Shown one piece after another: positions 41,212 through 54,637 of a DNA stretch of 64,000 nucleotides. Numbering within the stretch: position 1 is the first letter of the stretch; each line of letters starts with the position of its first letter. Source of the DNA: Eleginops maclovinus (taxonomy: Eukaryota; Chordata; Actinopteri; Perciformes; Eleginopidae); NCBI RefSeq assembly GCF_036324505.1, contig NC_086367.1, positions 20,761,578-20,825,577 of the forward strand, written 5' to 3'. The translations under genes were made by a program, and so were the position numbers. Under the pieces are notes generated by a model. The model searched no databases and was not told where the DNA came from. It was given only the letters and a program-made list of their open reading frames with translations.

Positions 41212-42245
41212 ACAAACTCTCCTCCTGCGTGACCCAATGTTACTGTGAGTGTGTCCAGGCTTGGATTGACGAAATGTCCAATAAAGGTCAAAGTTGCATT
41301 GATAGAAGGATGATGGAGACAGATTAGACACGGTAGAAAAACAGATTCTCAAACCCCAGCTCACAGGCTTGGAGCCAGAGTCGTGCTGCCACCTTAAATT
41401 GATTTACAGAAGGTGTGTGTGTGTTTTGTTTTTGGACGCGCATCTTCCTTAGACGAAGGTGGTTTTGACAAATGTAAGCTTAGAAAGAAGATTGAAGGGA
41501 TAAAGCTGCTTATGATTGTTTGCTTTTTTATTATTTTTACGAGAAGTGGATGAACAGATAAGCTTCTGGCAGAAGGCGTGATTTTAATGTCAAAATGTAT
41601 TTAGTATTTCACAGTTTACGTATATGAGGGTTTCCCTGTCTTATATGACTGTTTTCCAGCATTCACTGCTTTATATATAACATTAAATACAATTATTTCC
41701 CTCTGGCTCCAAACCTTCACGGCCCAGATTCCCATCTGATCTGGAAAGATGTTTATAAATATGTGTGAGTATCTAGCTCATGTGTGCCATATTAATACTA
41801 CTACTAATAATAGTAGCTACGGAATTTTGTGCACAGTTTTTACATTAAGTATAGATGTGATTTACATCTCTGTATGTTAAGTGCTGACTGCTGTAGTTTT
41901 GGTGATGCTTGGTCTGAATTCACTTTTAATAATAGATACGATGTTTTAAAGAACTGTATTTGAGTTAGAAAGCCTTCATCACTTTATTCGGTGTTACTAC
42001 GACACATTCTTTGATGTATAATAATCTGTCGTCTTCATACAGTGGGTGTTTAAAGGGAATGTAATCGTGTTATGTTTTACTTAATGGAGCAATATGTTCA
42101 CAGGAGTTTAAAGGCAGTCCATTTTGTAACAGAAGTAGAAATAACCGGTGTATTTTAGACGTGTGTCGCTTGTCACAGACATGATATTTTTTAAATACTG
42201 GAAGTAAAAATATTGCACAAGTAATAAACCTTTTCAAAATTCGTA
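41212..42245 (+). other. lbh-like 3' UTR
   Basis: About 1 kb of AT-rich sequence between the stop codon and the polyadenylation signal, with no open frame of interest. Confidence 0.65.
42223..42228 (+). terminator. Polyadenylation signal AATAAA (lbh-like)
   Basis: AATAAA in CAAGTAATAAACCTTTTC, followed some 40 bases later by the GT-rich element CCTGTGGTGTTTG, as expected for a genuine polyadenylation site. Confidence 0.75.
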
Positions 42246-42839
42246 AACCTTTCGCTCATTTATTGTCCCTGTGGTGTTTGAGGGTCAAATGAAACTCTGA
42301 TTTCTGAGAGGACAGAGGACACTTAAAAGTGATGCACACAGCTGGGACACAATCTATGTTTCCTTTGTTTGTGACTGCGAACGTTTGAGTCGATTTCCTC
42401 CTGCATTGTTCGAACATTTTCTAAAATAAGTTGATTTGATGGGACAATAAGCGTGTTGGCGTTACTGTATTTGCAGGATTTGTATTTAAATAAATGTCTG
42501 TAAAGGAACAAATATGCACAGTACAATCCATTACTACGGTGTAAATAATAATAGTACTGAATTTATGAAGTGTGTTGAATACAGGAAGCTGAACTGTACA
42601 GTTAATGGCACTTCTGACTTGAGAGTTGAATTATTTCACAGGATTGTTGCACTCGTTAGTCAGTATTGCACAGTTTAAGATAAAAAAAATGGAGTAAATG
42701 CAGTCACAGTTAAGACAGCTGGTTTACTACAATCAATTCCAGGCCAAGACATGCTTAAAGCTGCTTTTTGAAAATGCAATAATTATATGAAGACAACTGA
42801 GACATGCATTTTTCCGATGGTGGACAAATTACCCAGATA

Positions 42840-43045
42840 TGAACTGAAGTAAAATGATTAATTATTTATACCGCAGTATAGAAACACTTGCGTATAGGTA
42901 AAAGTCCTTCAGGTTTAAATCTTGGAGCATAAAGTAAAGTCGCAAAAATATAAATGTTTAAGTTCAGTACAAGAAGGCAACCTCAACATTTCACTTAAGT
43001 ATACCACTAGAGTAAATGCACTTCAGTGTCTGTCCACCACTGGAT
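42840..43045 (-). repeat. Family A dispersed repeat, degenerate
   Basis: GTATAGGTAAAAGTCCTTCA, ACATTTCACTTAAGTATACC and AGTAAATGCACTTCAGTGTC followed by TGTCCACCACTG fit the same fish repeat as at 12728-13145. Confidence 0.55.
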
Positions 43046-44554
43046 TTTACAGATGAAACTCGTTGAAATAACATTTTAAGAAGACAAGTAGTTGCAGGAT
43101 GACATTATGAAGACGGGATGTCTCTTCCCTTTTCATCTGTCATGTATAAAGACTCTCAGTCCACTACATGCGCGGCGCTCCCACGTACTCTTTGTTGCCG
43201 CTGATGCTCTGTGAAAGGTCAGCTGAGAGTCTTGAACCAGACGGAGAGATGGATGGCTGGGATCTCCCATCTTATATCCCTCATGCCTTGTCAGCTCTCT
43301 GGATGTGACCTTTTGCGATGACAACCTTGTGAAGAGCACTTCATCGGAGCAAGCGGGGTCACTGCTGCGAAAATGAAGGACTGCGGGGAGCGAGGCTTCG
43401 AGGGGGGTGTCAATTATCTCTAAAATGTCACAAGCTGCTTTTCAAAGGAAGAAAAATCTCACACTTGTCTCTTCTCTAAAGAACGGCTCGCTGTCTCGCT
43501 CTCATATTTTGCACATTGCTCTCACAAAGGTGGAGGCATTTAACATTTGTTGCTGCAGCGCTGCATTCAGGGAAACATCATCACAATAAAGAGTCACCGA
43601 TGCTGCTTTAGAACACAACCCCATCATATTCTGAGACACCTCAATAAGAGGATGAATCCCTTTGACTTTGATGTTCCGATATCAAATAGATAGTGTACAG
43701 GAGGTGGTATTTGTATTATCTTTCTGTACACTACGCATCTTTTGCACAACGATCTCTGCCCATCTTTCTTTGAGGTTTTCTTCCATTTATCTTATTGCTG
43801 CAGATTTATTTAACTGGGACTAAAAATAAGACATTTCAAAAATAACCAGTAAGATTTTCTTCTTCCTTTCTGATTATTATTCACTCTTAGTTATTATTTT
43901 TTTTAAGTCCTTTAGCTCTAAGACATACCTACAGGTGATATAACAAGAGAAAATGATAATGCTGAAGTGGTCTCTTAATTTCCGCGGCTGTATCTGACAG
44001 AAATGAAGGTTGGGCGAGTTTTTTGACTGCTTTTAGTCTCAAACTCAAACATTTCCCTTGATGTGAACTAACTCACACTCAATTAATAACCTTTATTTCG
44101 CCAGGCTGTATCTCCCGTGGCTGCTCTCCTGTTTCATTATGTAGAATTCATTCATGTTCGATTCAGAACAAAGACCACCAAACCACGCCAGCGGCCACTT
44201 GTAAATCTGTGTATTTAAAAGTACCTTTTAACACAGCCATTAGAGCCACTGAGTGTTGTGAGGGAGTCGTGTTTTGATGATGTCAAAGTGTGCTGTGCCA
44301 GGACTTTCATCTCCCACTCCTGCTGGCTTCAAACAGGTCTTTGAAAAGTGGCCGAGGTAACGCACAGCCGCCTGGCGACCGTCCACCATCACCTCCATAA
44401 GGCTGGATCATAAGGCTATTCGTCTATTAAGTCATAGATACAACAAGATGCTCAACATATTTGGAAACATTGAGATGAATGTACGATTCTCCCTTCTGTG
44501 ACCGCATCATTGCATCTATTCCTTTTTTCAAGTAATGTCAGATCAATATTTTAC

Positions 44555-44600
44555 AATCAGAATGAGATTTATTGCCAAGAGGGTTTAAGCTTTGAAGGAT
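44555..44600 (+). repeat. Short dispersed-repeat fragment
   Basis: ACAATCAGAATGAGATTTAT then TGCCAAGAGGGTTTAAG resembles the frequent fish repeat AATCAGCTTTATTGGCCAAG. Very short and uncertain. Confidence 0.35.
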
Positions 44601-44715
44601 ACTGAAACAAATATGTTTAGTCTGATGTGAATGAATGAATGAAAGCAACAGTCATTTGGTCGATACTGTCTGCTGGAAATGAGGAACTTCCCACTATAAT
44701 GGCAAATTTGGTGTC

Positions 44716-44866
44716 TGGCAGTGGCTTAGTCACTAGGGGCTTGGACTGGGAATCGTAGGGTTGCCAGTTCAATTCCCGGCATAGACTTAAAATATGGAGT
44801 GTGGACTGGTACTTGGAGGTCCCAGCTCACCTCCTTGGCCCTGCCGTGGTGGCCTTGAGCAAGACA
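44716..44866 (+). mobile_element. tRNA-derived SINE
   Basis: Head GGCAGTGGCTTAGTCACTAG (box A) and GGTTGCCAGTTCAATTCCCG (box B, 44759 onward). Body TGGAGTGTGGACTGGTACTT and CACCTCCTTGGCCCTGCCGT then GGCCTTGAGCAAGAC match a common percomorph SINE type. The tail is not preserved. Confidence 0.8.
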
Positions 44867-45434
44867 GCGACGCAAGCAATACTCCTCCTTAATATACAAT
44901 AAGACGTGGAAGAGGCATACCAGCAAGGTAGGTAAACACACAATTGGATTTTAACCCATTTATTATTTAAAGGTCTCTTTCCTGGACTCAAAAATAGTTT
45001 GGTTTGAGGCGCTCGTTTGATAAGGATATATGTAGAAACAAAAATAAAGAATTTTAACAATTAAAATGCCTTGATTTTGATGCTGTAGACAATGATAACG
45101 CATATAATACAGCATTAAGAGAGTTAAAACCACACTGATTGGAAGCCTTTATGTTTTTGCAGGTTTTAATGTAGTTATTTATTTATGTAAATGTATGCAT
45201 CTATAAGACCTAAGTCACCATGGCTCTCATGCTGTGAGACTGTGAGAAGTGTTGCTTTCAATCAGGGGAAATGTTTCAAAACCAGTCAAAGGTCTAATTA
45301 TATGGAACCGCTGCTGATCATTTGCCCGTAAGACATAAATAGAGAAGAGATTTCTTGAAAGGCCAACCTAAAACAAAGTATGGATCTGATGGAACACTGG
45401 AACTTGCACGGTTAAATTAAAGAGCAGCGAGATG

Positions 45435-45438
<4 letters not shown>

Positions 45439-45486
<48 letters not shown>
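45439..45486. repeat. (GT)n microsatellite
   Basis: 24 perfect GT units. Confidence 0.95.
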
Positions 45487-45487
<1 letters not shown>

Positions 45488-45962
45488 TGTATGAAGAGCC
45501 CTCGCTGTGTTAGGCACGCAGTCTGGAGCTGGACGCCCACACGGTGTGAAAAACACCTCGATGTTGGACTCCTGATGGCCGCTGAGCACGCCCCTGCAAC
45601 TGGAAACTATTAGCTGGAAGCCAACGTAAACATTGAGCCGCCAACTTGTAGCTGCGCTTGTAATTGTCTGAGTGACTTGAAGAGGAAAAACCTGAAGCGT
45701 GTTCCAACAGGGAAAATGGAAGCACTATTAGAGTCGCTTGCAATTGTTTTTAACTCCAAATTAAGAGGAAGTTCCTAATATTGATGAGGCATCTTATTAT
45801 GGAGGTCTAAAACCTTTTCTACAAGCGGAAAATAAGACCTTTGGCCCTCAAGGATTTGCAGTAAAATGTGTCCTGTAGTTTATATTTTGTTAGTCTTTCT
45901 AAAATCTTTATGCACTGCATGACCTGTGAATATGTGAATTCCCTCCCATATGCGCCGAATAA

Positions 45963-46013
45963 CGTCATAATTGATTGATTACATTTTGTATTATTGATCT
46001 GAATCTGGAAAGT
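45963..46013 (-). repeat. Family A dispersed repeat, small internal piece
   Basis: GATTACATTTTGTATTATTG followed by ATCTGAATCTGGAAAGT matches an internal part of the family A element. Short, so uncertain. Confidence 0.45.
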
Positions 46014-46631
46014 GTAAAGACATGAAACACATTAAGCAGAGACTATAAACAACAATATTTGTTATAATATATTTAAATGTATTGAAATTAGTGTCTTAAA
46101 ATGAAATAACTCTAGAGCATTTTACAGATTTATTCAGCTTTTTTTTTTACGGCTACTGCGATTCTATTACTAAGGCTCTTATAATCACAGGGAACAAAAA
46201 GGCATCAATGTTATTGCTAATATATAAAATGATCAGCCTTTTCTTGAGAGAATCATTCCATTCCAAAACCTTTGATCATCTTCAACTTAAAGAAAACACC
46301 AAAGGACAAACCTATGATAATGACCTTATAGTTATAATGATGTAATATTTTCTATGTCTATATTTTCTTTCCAGAGTGGGAGATAAAATCCAGATCTCAC
46401 CCAGATACCCCTCAGTCAGATATGCATATTATTCATAATTACACAACCGGTTTGTCATTCAGCTCTGGTACACAGTTCAGTGAAGTGCGCCTCTTCATTT
46501 GTTTGGGAATAATGTTCCACTCGAACATGCGGCAGAGCACCGGGTTACTCTAGTAACCTTTCCTATGAATAGTAAATGTCACCGTAATCAATTTTAGATG
46601 GCGGCTCCACAGGTGGAGCCTGAAGCCGGGT

Positions 46632-46667
46632 GGGAGGAGGAGGAGGAGGAGGATGAGGAGGAGGAGG
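46632..46667. repeat. (GGA)n microsatellite
   Basis: About 12 GGA/GAG units with one GAT interruption. Confidence 0.9.
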
Positions 46668-46967
46668 TTGATGTAGATTGTTTTTATAAAGGCTTCGTGA
46701 TGTAAACAAGCCTGAAAGAGCACATGTATCTGAAGAGATGGGTACAGTTTGTATATGTCACACACCAAATAAATACACATTATGCAGGAAAGCAAATTAA
46801 GAATAATATGCATTTGTGTTTTTGATACTAATTGTTGAAGCATTTAGCCCTTTAACTTTACATACTGCTCGGTAGCTCACGTTAAAGTTATCAATAAATC
46901 CCATTTTTACCTGTAATATTAGATCATAATTGAGTTTTAATTACTTTTTATATTATAAATTGGAATC

Positions 46968-47085
46968 TGAAGTAGTTAATAAAGTTCACAAATACATGTA
47001 GCAGAGTAAAAAGTATAATGTTTGTCTCTGAATTGAATAAAAGTTGAATGATAGTAGCATAAAAGAAACAGTACAAGAAAGCCGT
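46968..47085 (-). repeat. Family A dispersed repeat, internal piece
   Basis: TGTAGCAGAGTAAAAAGTAT, AATGTTTGTCTCTGAATTGA and GATAGTAGCATAAAAGAAAC correspond in order to the family A segment that reads GTGGAGTAAAAAGTAC, TTTCCCTCTGAAATG and AAAGTAGCATAAAATGG. Confidence 0.6.
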
Positions 47086-50000
47086 GTCCTAAAGCAAAAC
47101 GCAGTTCATCGACTATTTCACTCGTAATAGGACCGTCATTTACAAAATGAACATCTTGATATATTAAAGAATACTTCCTTCTAGCGATTCAAACGATACT
47201 CTCATAAGGAAAATGTTTACAGTGTTAATAAATCAAGTGATAAGTCGGTTCATTTTCTCATAGACCTCTATAGAATCTGAACCAGTGAAGTCGCCCCCTG
47301 CTGGATGTAAAGGGGAAATGCAGGTTTTATTGACTGCACTTCTCAAATCTGAAGAAAATTATTTTAAATGTAATTTATCAATTTGAAACGTAATCCCAAT
47401 TGACTTGAAACTGAATACAAATTATGAAACCTCATGATGGGTTCTGATGAGCTGCAGATCCCCAGATTCACACGACAATATTACAACATTGGATGGCCAA
47501 AAGCTGAGACCCACAGAGATTTGGGAGCAACACATTAACACATTTCATCATTTACACTTCCACCAATGGGGGGATGTAACACTATGGAGTCACACGCCCA
47601 TGTACTGGTTTTAGTGGTGAGAAAGAGTAGCAACAGAAACATTTCTTCAGAAGTAAAGTTGTTGGGTTTTGGGATAATATTATTGTTTTCAGCCCTTCTA
47701 ATTCTCAGTCTTTGAACAAACGAATTCAAATTAAAATGTGCCTTTTGGATGTTGTCCTGTTGGCTCCGTGGATGATGTTGGCACATGCCTGCGAAGATGG
47801 GTGAAAACTCGGCTCACAAAACATGTTTTCTCATCTCTTTATATTCCCATCTTTTCTGTCTGTGTGTCTGCTGCTGCATTATACAGTCTAATAAAGCAGC
47901 AACAATACCAGCAATTTCACATGAACAGCAAACACAATACCACAGACAACAGGAGGGAGTGTAATCAAGAAGCAGGCTGTATTATTATCCTCTTTTGGGA
48001 GTCGCAGCAAGCCCACAGAAACATAACAAACTCCTGCAGACGGAGCTTCTCTTCTCGCTGATCTGCCTGAGGATGCCCCAGTTTAAGGGGAAGACACTAC
48101 AGGTGAGTAGGGTGATCATTTTAACTAATAGATATCGCTATGAAACTCCCCCAGTTGATTGCTATCATTACAACAGTATTTATTTGCATTACAAGTTTTC
48201 TAAAATGTAATGTTCAATTCTAAAAATGGTGCATTATCTTATTAGGGAAGGTGCTCATTTGTATATTTCCAGAACAGTAATCTGAACATCGGATAAAGTC
48301 GGACCTGGTGTTTCAATTTGTAAAAATGCTGCATTAGAGTCAAAGGTTCTTTTAGATTTGGATATCTGTTATCACTCCATATGACAGAAAGTACTGTCAC
48401 CGGCCGGGATCTGGCTATGAATGATATATGAACAAACCTCTCTGTTAAATCCTACTGAATATAAATTGGAAAGTGTGGTGTGTGTTAATGCGGCTGAAGT
48501 GGAGATTTCTGGCTCGGAGTATAAGGATAAGATGAGATAAAACTGCCCTTTATACGTATTGTATAATATCATCCGTTTAAAAGGTGAATAAGGTCACCAA
48601 GCTCTATTATTTGACATATTGGAAGTGGAAATGGGATGTTATGGTATGAATATGTCTTCTGAAAAAACTGTGAACACTTATTGTCCCGTTAGATAGAGAG
48701 CTGAGCTAGCGACAGCTTTTTTTTCCCACTTCAATTCGTTTTTGCAGAAGAAAATGCAGTTCAGCGGTGAACAAAATGTCAGAGGAAAGTGAAGAGAAGC
48801 TTGTTGAATCATTGAACAAGTGTGTCTATTATGTTTGTTGTATTTATGTTGAATGTAAAAGCTGAGAGAGCAGCTACGCTCGTTCAGATATGGGGAAATG
48901 GAAAAGTTGAAGAAAATCCCAAAACGAAACAGACACTAAAGGAAGGTATTTCAGGCCTAGAAGTTAACCCTGTATTTACTGACCCTCTACTTCTGTTGCT
49001 TCTTACCTATCAAGTCATAAAGAGAACATGCAGGCAAAGGGTTAAAAGACATCTATAGCGCTCTTCTCTTGATGCGGTGTATAATATTTGCTGTGAAGTT
49101 AATACCACCACCTTTTGTTCATTGACCCGCTCGAAGCCTTGGAGATGGTTCAGATCACGTCTGGCCTCGGGGCGTCTCAGGCTGAGTCTCTGCATCTCTG
49201 ACACAGAGCTGATGATGCTGCATGCATTATTTAATGTCCATCTAACTCCCAGAGTCATAGCATTTTAATCTGTAGCCTCTCATAACCCCCATTTCTGCAG
49301 GGCTCATGTTACAGTTCCCCGGTGGTGCTGACGGAGAGATGACGGACATGTATTTTTCAAAAGATAATGATTTTGTCCATGCAGTTAGGAGAAAATGGAA
49401 GAACATAAAGTGTCAAATTGATTGGTTTCACTCGGTTCTACATTTCCCTAATACAGTTTGTGAACATTTAAATGTAATGTGGTTTAGTTAAAGGGAAAAG
49501 TAATCTTATGAGAGTCATTTCAATATTGTTTTGTAATGAGTTTCCTTCAGAGTCCATTTACACAATGAAATTAACCATTTATAAATGGAAACTTTGATGA
49601 AAATATGTGGTGAACTATGTGTTGAATTATGCATGCGTGTTCTGCTGTCCTTAAATTAGCATTGGTTATTTTCAGTGTTCAGGCAACAGTTACTCAAGCG
49701 AATAAGTAGAAGGAGGTTCTGCAGAATCATGCTTGTTTTCATCAGCATTGGTTGCATTTTCTCTGAATTAAAACTTGTTTTGCAGAGTAAAAAATGTGCA
49801 ATACAACATCTAGATAGAGAATTTAAGGTGGAAAAATATGCTGCAACAATATCATGTCATTACTAAAAGGGCACTCAAAACTCTGCCAGCCTTTCCTGTG
49901 TGTCCCAGTGTGTCCCAGTGTTTCCAATTGGCTCCGATATTTAATGTCTTTTCCTTGGCTCATACTCATACGAGTTTCAGTAAAATAAGGCCAGCAGAAT

Positions 50001-51871
50001 CCTGCTGACAAACAAACCAGAAACATAACCTCATTTGCAGAGGTATTAAATTAACATCATGATGTTGACGGCGCATTAATCAGACTCTGCTCTATATACT
50101 TTTAACCCTTGTTATTGAAATATAACTAGTTTCTTTAGTCAGTGTAAACAAAGGGCACTTACTACCTCTGATAACCCCACGTGGCGGCTTACATTTCCTC
50201 CCCTGTTGGCGTCCATATGCTGGCAGAGTCGTCCAGGTGCGTCATCGAGCTGCAGCATCACCTGCAGCTGCAGCAAACACAGCAGGCGGAGCGTGACTTT
50301 CACCGTTCAGACCGCTCCGGGTCACGAGATGTGATGTTTTATTTATATTTGACTCTCTTGTTTTTACCCTACATCCATCCTCTGGGTGATTTTACAAACA
50401 CATAACCTTTTCTTTTACACTGCTCTTAAATGTATTTATAACCCAGCTGTCCATAAAGGCAAGTGGATATAGAGTGGTGCAGGGATGAATTATTTTTCTA
50501 GGCTGACCAGGGAGGTTATCATCGCATGGGCTCCCTCTATAAAAAATAATATTAGTGGCAAACAGACATTTATGAAATTGCAAGTTTTATGTAGTAAATG
50601 CACCAGAAGTAAAATGTTAACACTCTGTTATAACAACAACTGTCAAGGTTGCATGACTAAGCTAACAGCGGCTAATGTATGGCCTGATGACGTTTAGTAG
50701 TTGATGATTCAGAAATTCACCAGTGGGGTATTAACTGAAGTATTATACTGTATGTCGTAGAAGAAAACCCCAACATATCTTAAGGTTGTGTTAACCAAAT
50801 ATTTCCATCATCTAACCAAAACCCATTAAAAAAAAATACTGACAAGTGAGCAAGTAGCGCTAAAATGCTAACTCATTTCCAGGTTTTAGGACTCATTCCT
50901 GCACCACTCCATTTAAATGGCTAACCATGGATTATATATACACTGCATATTCTGGTATAAGGACCTATCTCTAACAATTGCATAAGGCAAACCAGAAGTG
51001 TGATCCATTTTAACTTGACAGGTACAACATATTTTGTCTTTCGGACGTTTGTTCTTGTTCCTGTTTTCTATACCTACCTAGGGTGCTCGGATTGAGGATA
51101 TGTTATACTGATGTTCATTAACATGCATTGTCCACATGAAATAAATAAATAACCCCATACTTAAAAGACATGCTCGATGGATGGTCTGAACCTCAGCTTA
51201 ATAAAGTAAAAGCCTTCTACTACAATCCAACCACTCTTTCTTTATAACCCTGGGCAAACTCGAGTTTGAACTCCTTTCCATTTTGATTTTATTCAATATT
51301 CGGGTCTCGTACAGTTAATTCCTCTGATTATCTCAGACTCAGCTCCCCGCTTCCCTTACCAAACTCCCTTTCCTTTAACATCAAAGCCAGATTTGAACAT
51401 TATTGCATCAGATCCTTTTTGCACTTCACTTAAGTTTTACTTTGGTGTCATGAAAAATCCTTCCTTGTCTGCAAACTGGAAAATAACAAAGTCTCATCCA
51501 GACACAAGAACTGACATGGTTTAAATCTTTCATGTTCTGTCTCGTATTTCTTCTGTTTGTTGTGACTGAACAAAGAGGCACGAAATCTCTCACAGGAACT
51601 CCGCGGCTCATTTTGTATTCTGCATGCAATCATGCTGCCATTTTCATCTGAGCAACAGACAGGAGGAGTATTGTGTGTTTACATGAAACAGACAGAGAGA
51701 CAGACAGATAAATGATAGAGGATAATGGCTGCATCATTTCATGTGTTTTATATCTCTCCCAAAATTCAGAAAATTGGGATTGCTGCTCGACTTTAAAAAT
51801 AAAGGTTGGTGGGTTTGAACAGTATGTGATGATTAGTGCAGTATGCATGTGAAATGCATCTGTTAATGTAT

Positions 51872-51964
51872 GTTTGATGTTTGCATCACCGAGCAACAGG
51901 ATAGTTCAACCTTTGAAACCAAAAGTGGGTCTTTGAAAGAGGATCTTTGATGTCAAACGCCATC
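51872..51964 (+). repeat. Direct repeat copy 1 (related to 52734-52819)
   Basis: Begins GTTTGATGTTTGCATCACCG and ends TTGATGTCAAACGCCAT. The second copy 860 bases downstream begins GTTTGATGTTTGCACCACGA and ends ATGATGTCAAACGCCA. GTTTGA and TCAAAC at the two ends make short inverted termini. Confidence 0.7.
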
Positions 51965-52733
51965 TTGATTTAATGTAATTGGCTGTAGGTGAAGTGCAAT
52001 GAAGTTTGACGAACAGAGCTTCTTACATTTCAATTAAAATGTACCAAATTAGTGACTGAAAGAGTGAATTGAGAATTTTCACACCTAAAATGTATCAACC
52101 TCTAAAATGATCTTCAATCTAATTTTCAATCTAAAACTAATCCCATTTATCTTGTCGTACAAAAACCCTGCAATTCACTGGCATTGTTTGAACCACCCAG
52201 AAAGTAATTGAACGTACAGTATGTGAGTTTTGTTCCCAGGTGTGGCGTCTAAGGGTCTAAACTGAACTGATCCCATACTTTTTGCCACGTTCATGTCTTG
52301 TAGATACTTGGATTTGGTTGTTAGCAGCATAACGGGGTTCCACAGTACAAAATGAAGCATGTTATTATATTGCTTTCTTTGCATAATAGTGTGTGTGTGT
52401 CAGAGAGAAAGGGATTCCGACAGCCCTTCTCACAGCTGGGATACCCGTTCCTCAGGAGTGGGGCGATCAAACCAACGGGGGCGCAGGTTATTTTTGAAAC
52501 CACCGAGGAGGAAGTGCTTATTTTTGCCGCCATCCAACCCCCTCCTCCCCCTGCTTCCCGCCGTCTGACAGCTCCCTCTGTTAATTTGCACAACCTCAAT
52601 TAGCCTTCAGAGGGGAGAATAAAGGAAGTGGTCAGACAAAATCCTTTAAAAGGGTCTATTCACCAAAGACAAGAGGACTGTGAGTGTGGGGGGAGGACTG
52701 AGGGGATAAAAATACATCTGAGACTGAAGGTGC

Positions 52734-52819
52734 GTTTGATGTTTGCACCACGAAGCAGCGAGGCGGTTCAACCTCTCAACTGGGAATCTTTGAAAGCAGA
52801 CCTATGATGTCAAACGCCA
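52734..52819 (+). repeat. Direct repeat copy 2 (related to 51872-51964)
   Basis: See copy 1. Shared internal strings include GTTCAACCT and ATCTTTGA/TCTTTGAAAG. The copies are diverged by substitutions and small indels. Confidence 0.7.
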
Positions 52820-53465
52820 CCGTCATTGAACAAATGAAACCAGATACATATTACTTTTTACAACACTGTACAAATTGCTTGTAGACAAGAAGCTTTTTCG
52901 ATCGAATAGATTTAAGTGGGGTGGAAAAGCCAGAGTCCCCTGCTGATTTCACCTATTATGAAAGGGTAGGGAAGCCATGTTAAAGTTGGATTTTCATTAT
53001 CGCAGCTGTGACATAGATTGTGCAAATTGGTGTGAGATGAAGCATGAACATGGTGTGAGATTTCTGACATTGCCTGAGAAGTTCTGTATCTTAGATAAGA
53101 TGTCTCTTTTGTAGTGAACCTGCCGGAAGGTATCAGGAGCTTTATTTCTGATAGAAAAAGGTGCCTAAATAAGCTGCTTGATGTTATTTTTTGCCTGTAA
53201 TATGTTGCTTTTTTTGGCTAGAAGTCCTTTCAAGGATCAAGCTGGCGACCTACTATATTACAACACCAAAACAAACATCCAAACCAATCAGGATTACTCA
53301 ACTTCACATCTGATAAACACATCAGACATAATCAAACACAAGAGAGACTGACAACTTGTTAATGTGTTACGTAATGCATCTTTCTTTGCCTCATGCTTCC
53401 ATATAACGTTTCCATGCTGCAACACGGAAGCAACACATGACAAGAGTTTAAGAAGAAGGCAGACG

Positions 53466-53467
<2 letters not shown>

Positions 53468-53549
<82 letters not shown>
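53468..53549. repeat. (GT)n microsatellite
   Basis: About 41 perfect GT units. A second short (TG) run lies at 53644-53659. Confidence 0.95.
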
Positions 53550-53551
<2 letters not shown>

Positions 53552-54637
53552 GGTTGGAGATGGAGGTTGATGTTTCTGTGATCAGGGCATTAAGAGCCAT
53601 ATGTGACCTTCCTCTGTGAAGAAAGCCCAGGGCTCTGGATACTGTGTGTGTGTGTGTGTCTTCAACACATTCCAGCAAAACTCTTTTGACAACGTGGGGA
53701 AGCAGCACATGAACTGCTGCTTCCCTTTTTGCTCTCTACCCATCAGTTTGAGTTAAAGCAGGAAACCTATAGCGACTGTAAGTACTAATACTTTTTTTCA
53801 TTCAAGAGTATGACTAGGCCCCTTTTCCAGCGGACAATAACCCACCCTACCATTTGTCTTTTGCCTTAAGTGGGAACCGTTACAAAGGTATTCATTCCCT
53901 GGACTGTTTAAAAGGGTTGTACGTTTTCGCTCTCAAAGGCTCTCTCCCTGTAACCTGATTTTCATAATTATTAATCTAATTCCTAATCATGTCTTCTCTA
54001 CATGTTCATCACTTACTTTCCACTCTTCTACTTTATTTTCATGTCATGCAACTCGATCCCCCCTCTCTGTTCTCTGCCAGCATCTCTTTATCTGAAGCGC
54101 AACCCTTCTGTCTTTTCATACTTTCCCTTTAAATTCCATTTTCATAAAGCCGACACTGACGGCTTGAAAATCTACCTCACCTGTTTTTCTTCTTGTTTTT
54201 CTGCTCAGGGGAGAGCAGAGACAACTGAAAACAGAATGAGTCACAGAGCAGAAATCCAACCAGAAGAATAAAGACAAAAAATATATGTCATTCAGCTTCC
54301 TCTTGCTTGTGAAGCTGACACTTTCCTGCCATCTGCCTGTTGACTTTCCCTTTTGTTCCTGAATATTTTATTGTTTGACTGCTTTTCAAATGCGTTTTAA
54401 ACCAAAAATCCCACAAGAACATTTTGTTTTTCAGACGTAATTGGAGATGAGAAATTAGCTTTCAGTCAACTAAGTATGACTTTAACAATGTAAAACACAG
54501 ACAAAATGCTATGTTTTTCTTCCCTTGATATAGCGACAGGTGAGTGTCGGTTGAAGTTGTTGATGAACATAATATTTAAGTGAATTTGTGACTGACCATT
54601 ACCTCAGCTCTTGTCCACTCGGACACTGTTGCTCAAC

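Noticed and set aside
44716..44790. tRNA gene
   Set aside because: Boxes A and B are present but no cloverleaf acceptor stem can be formed and the sequence continues into a SINE body. The same applies to 38188-38250.
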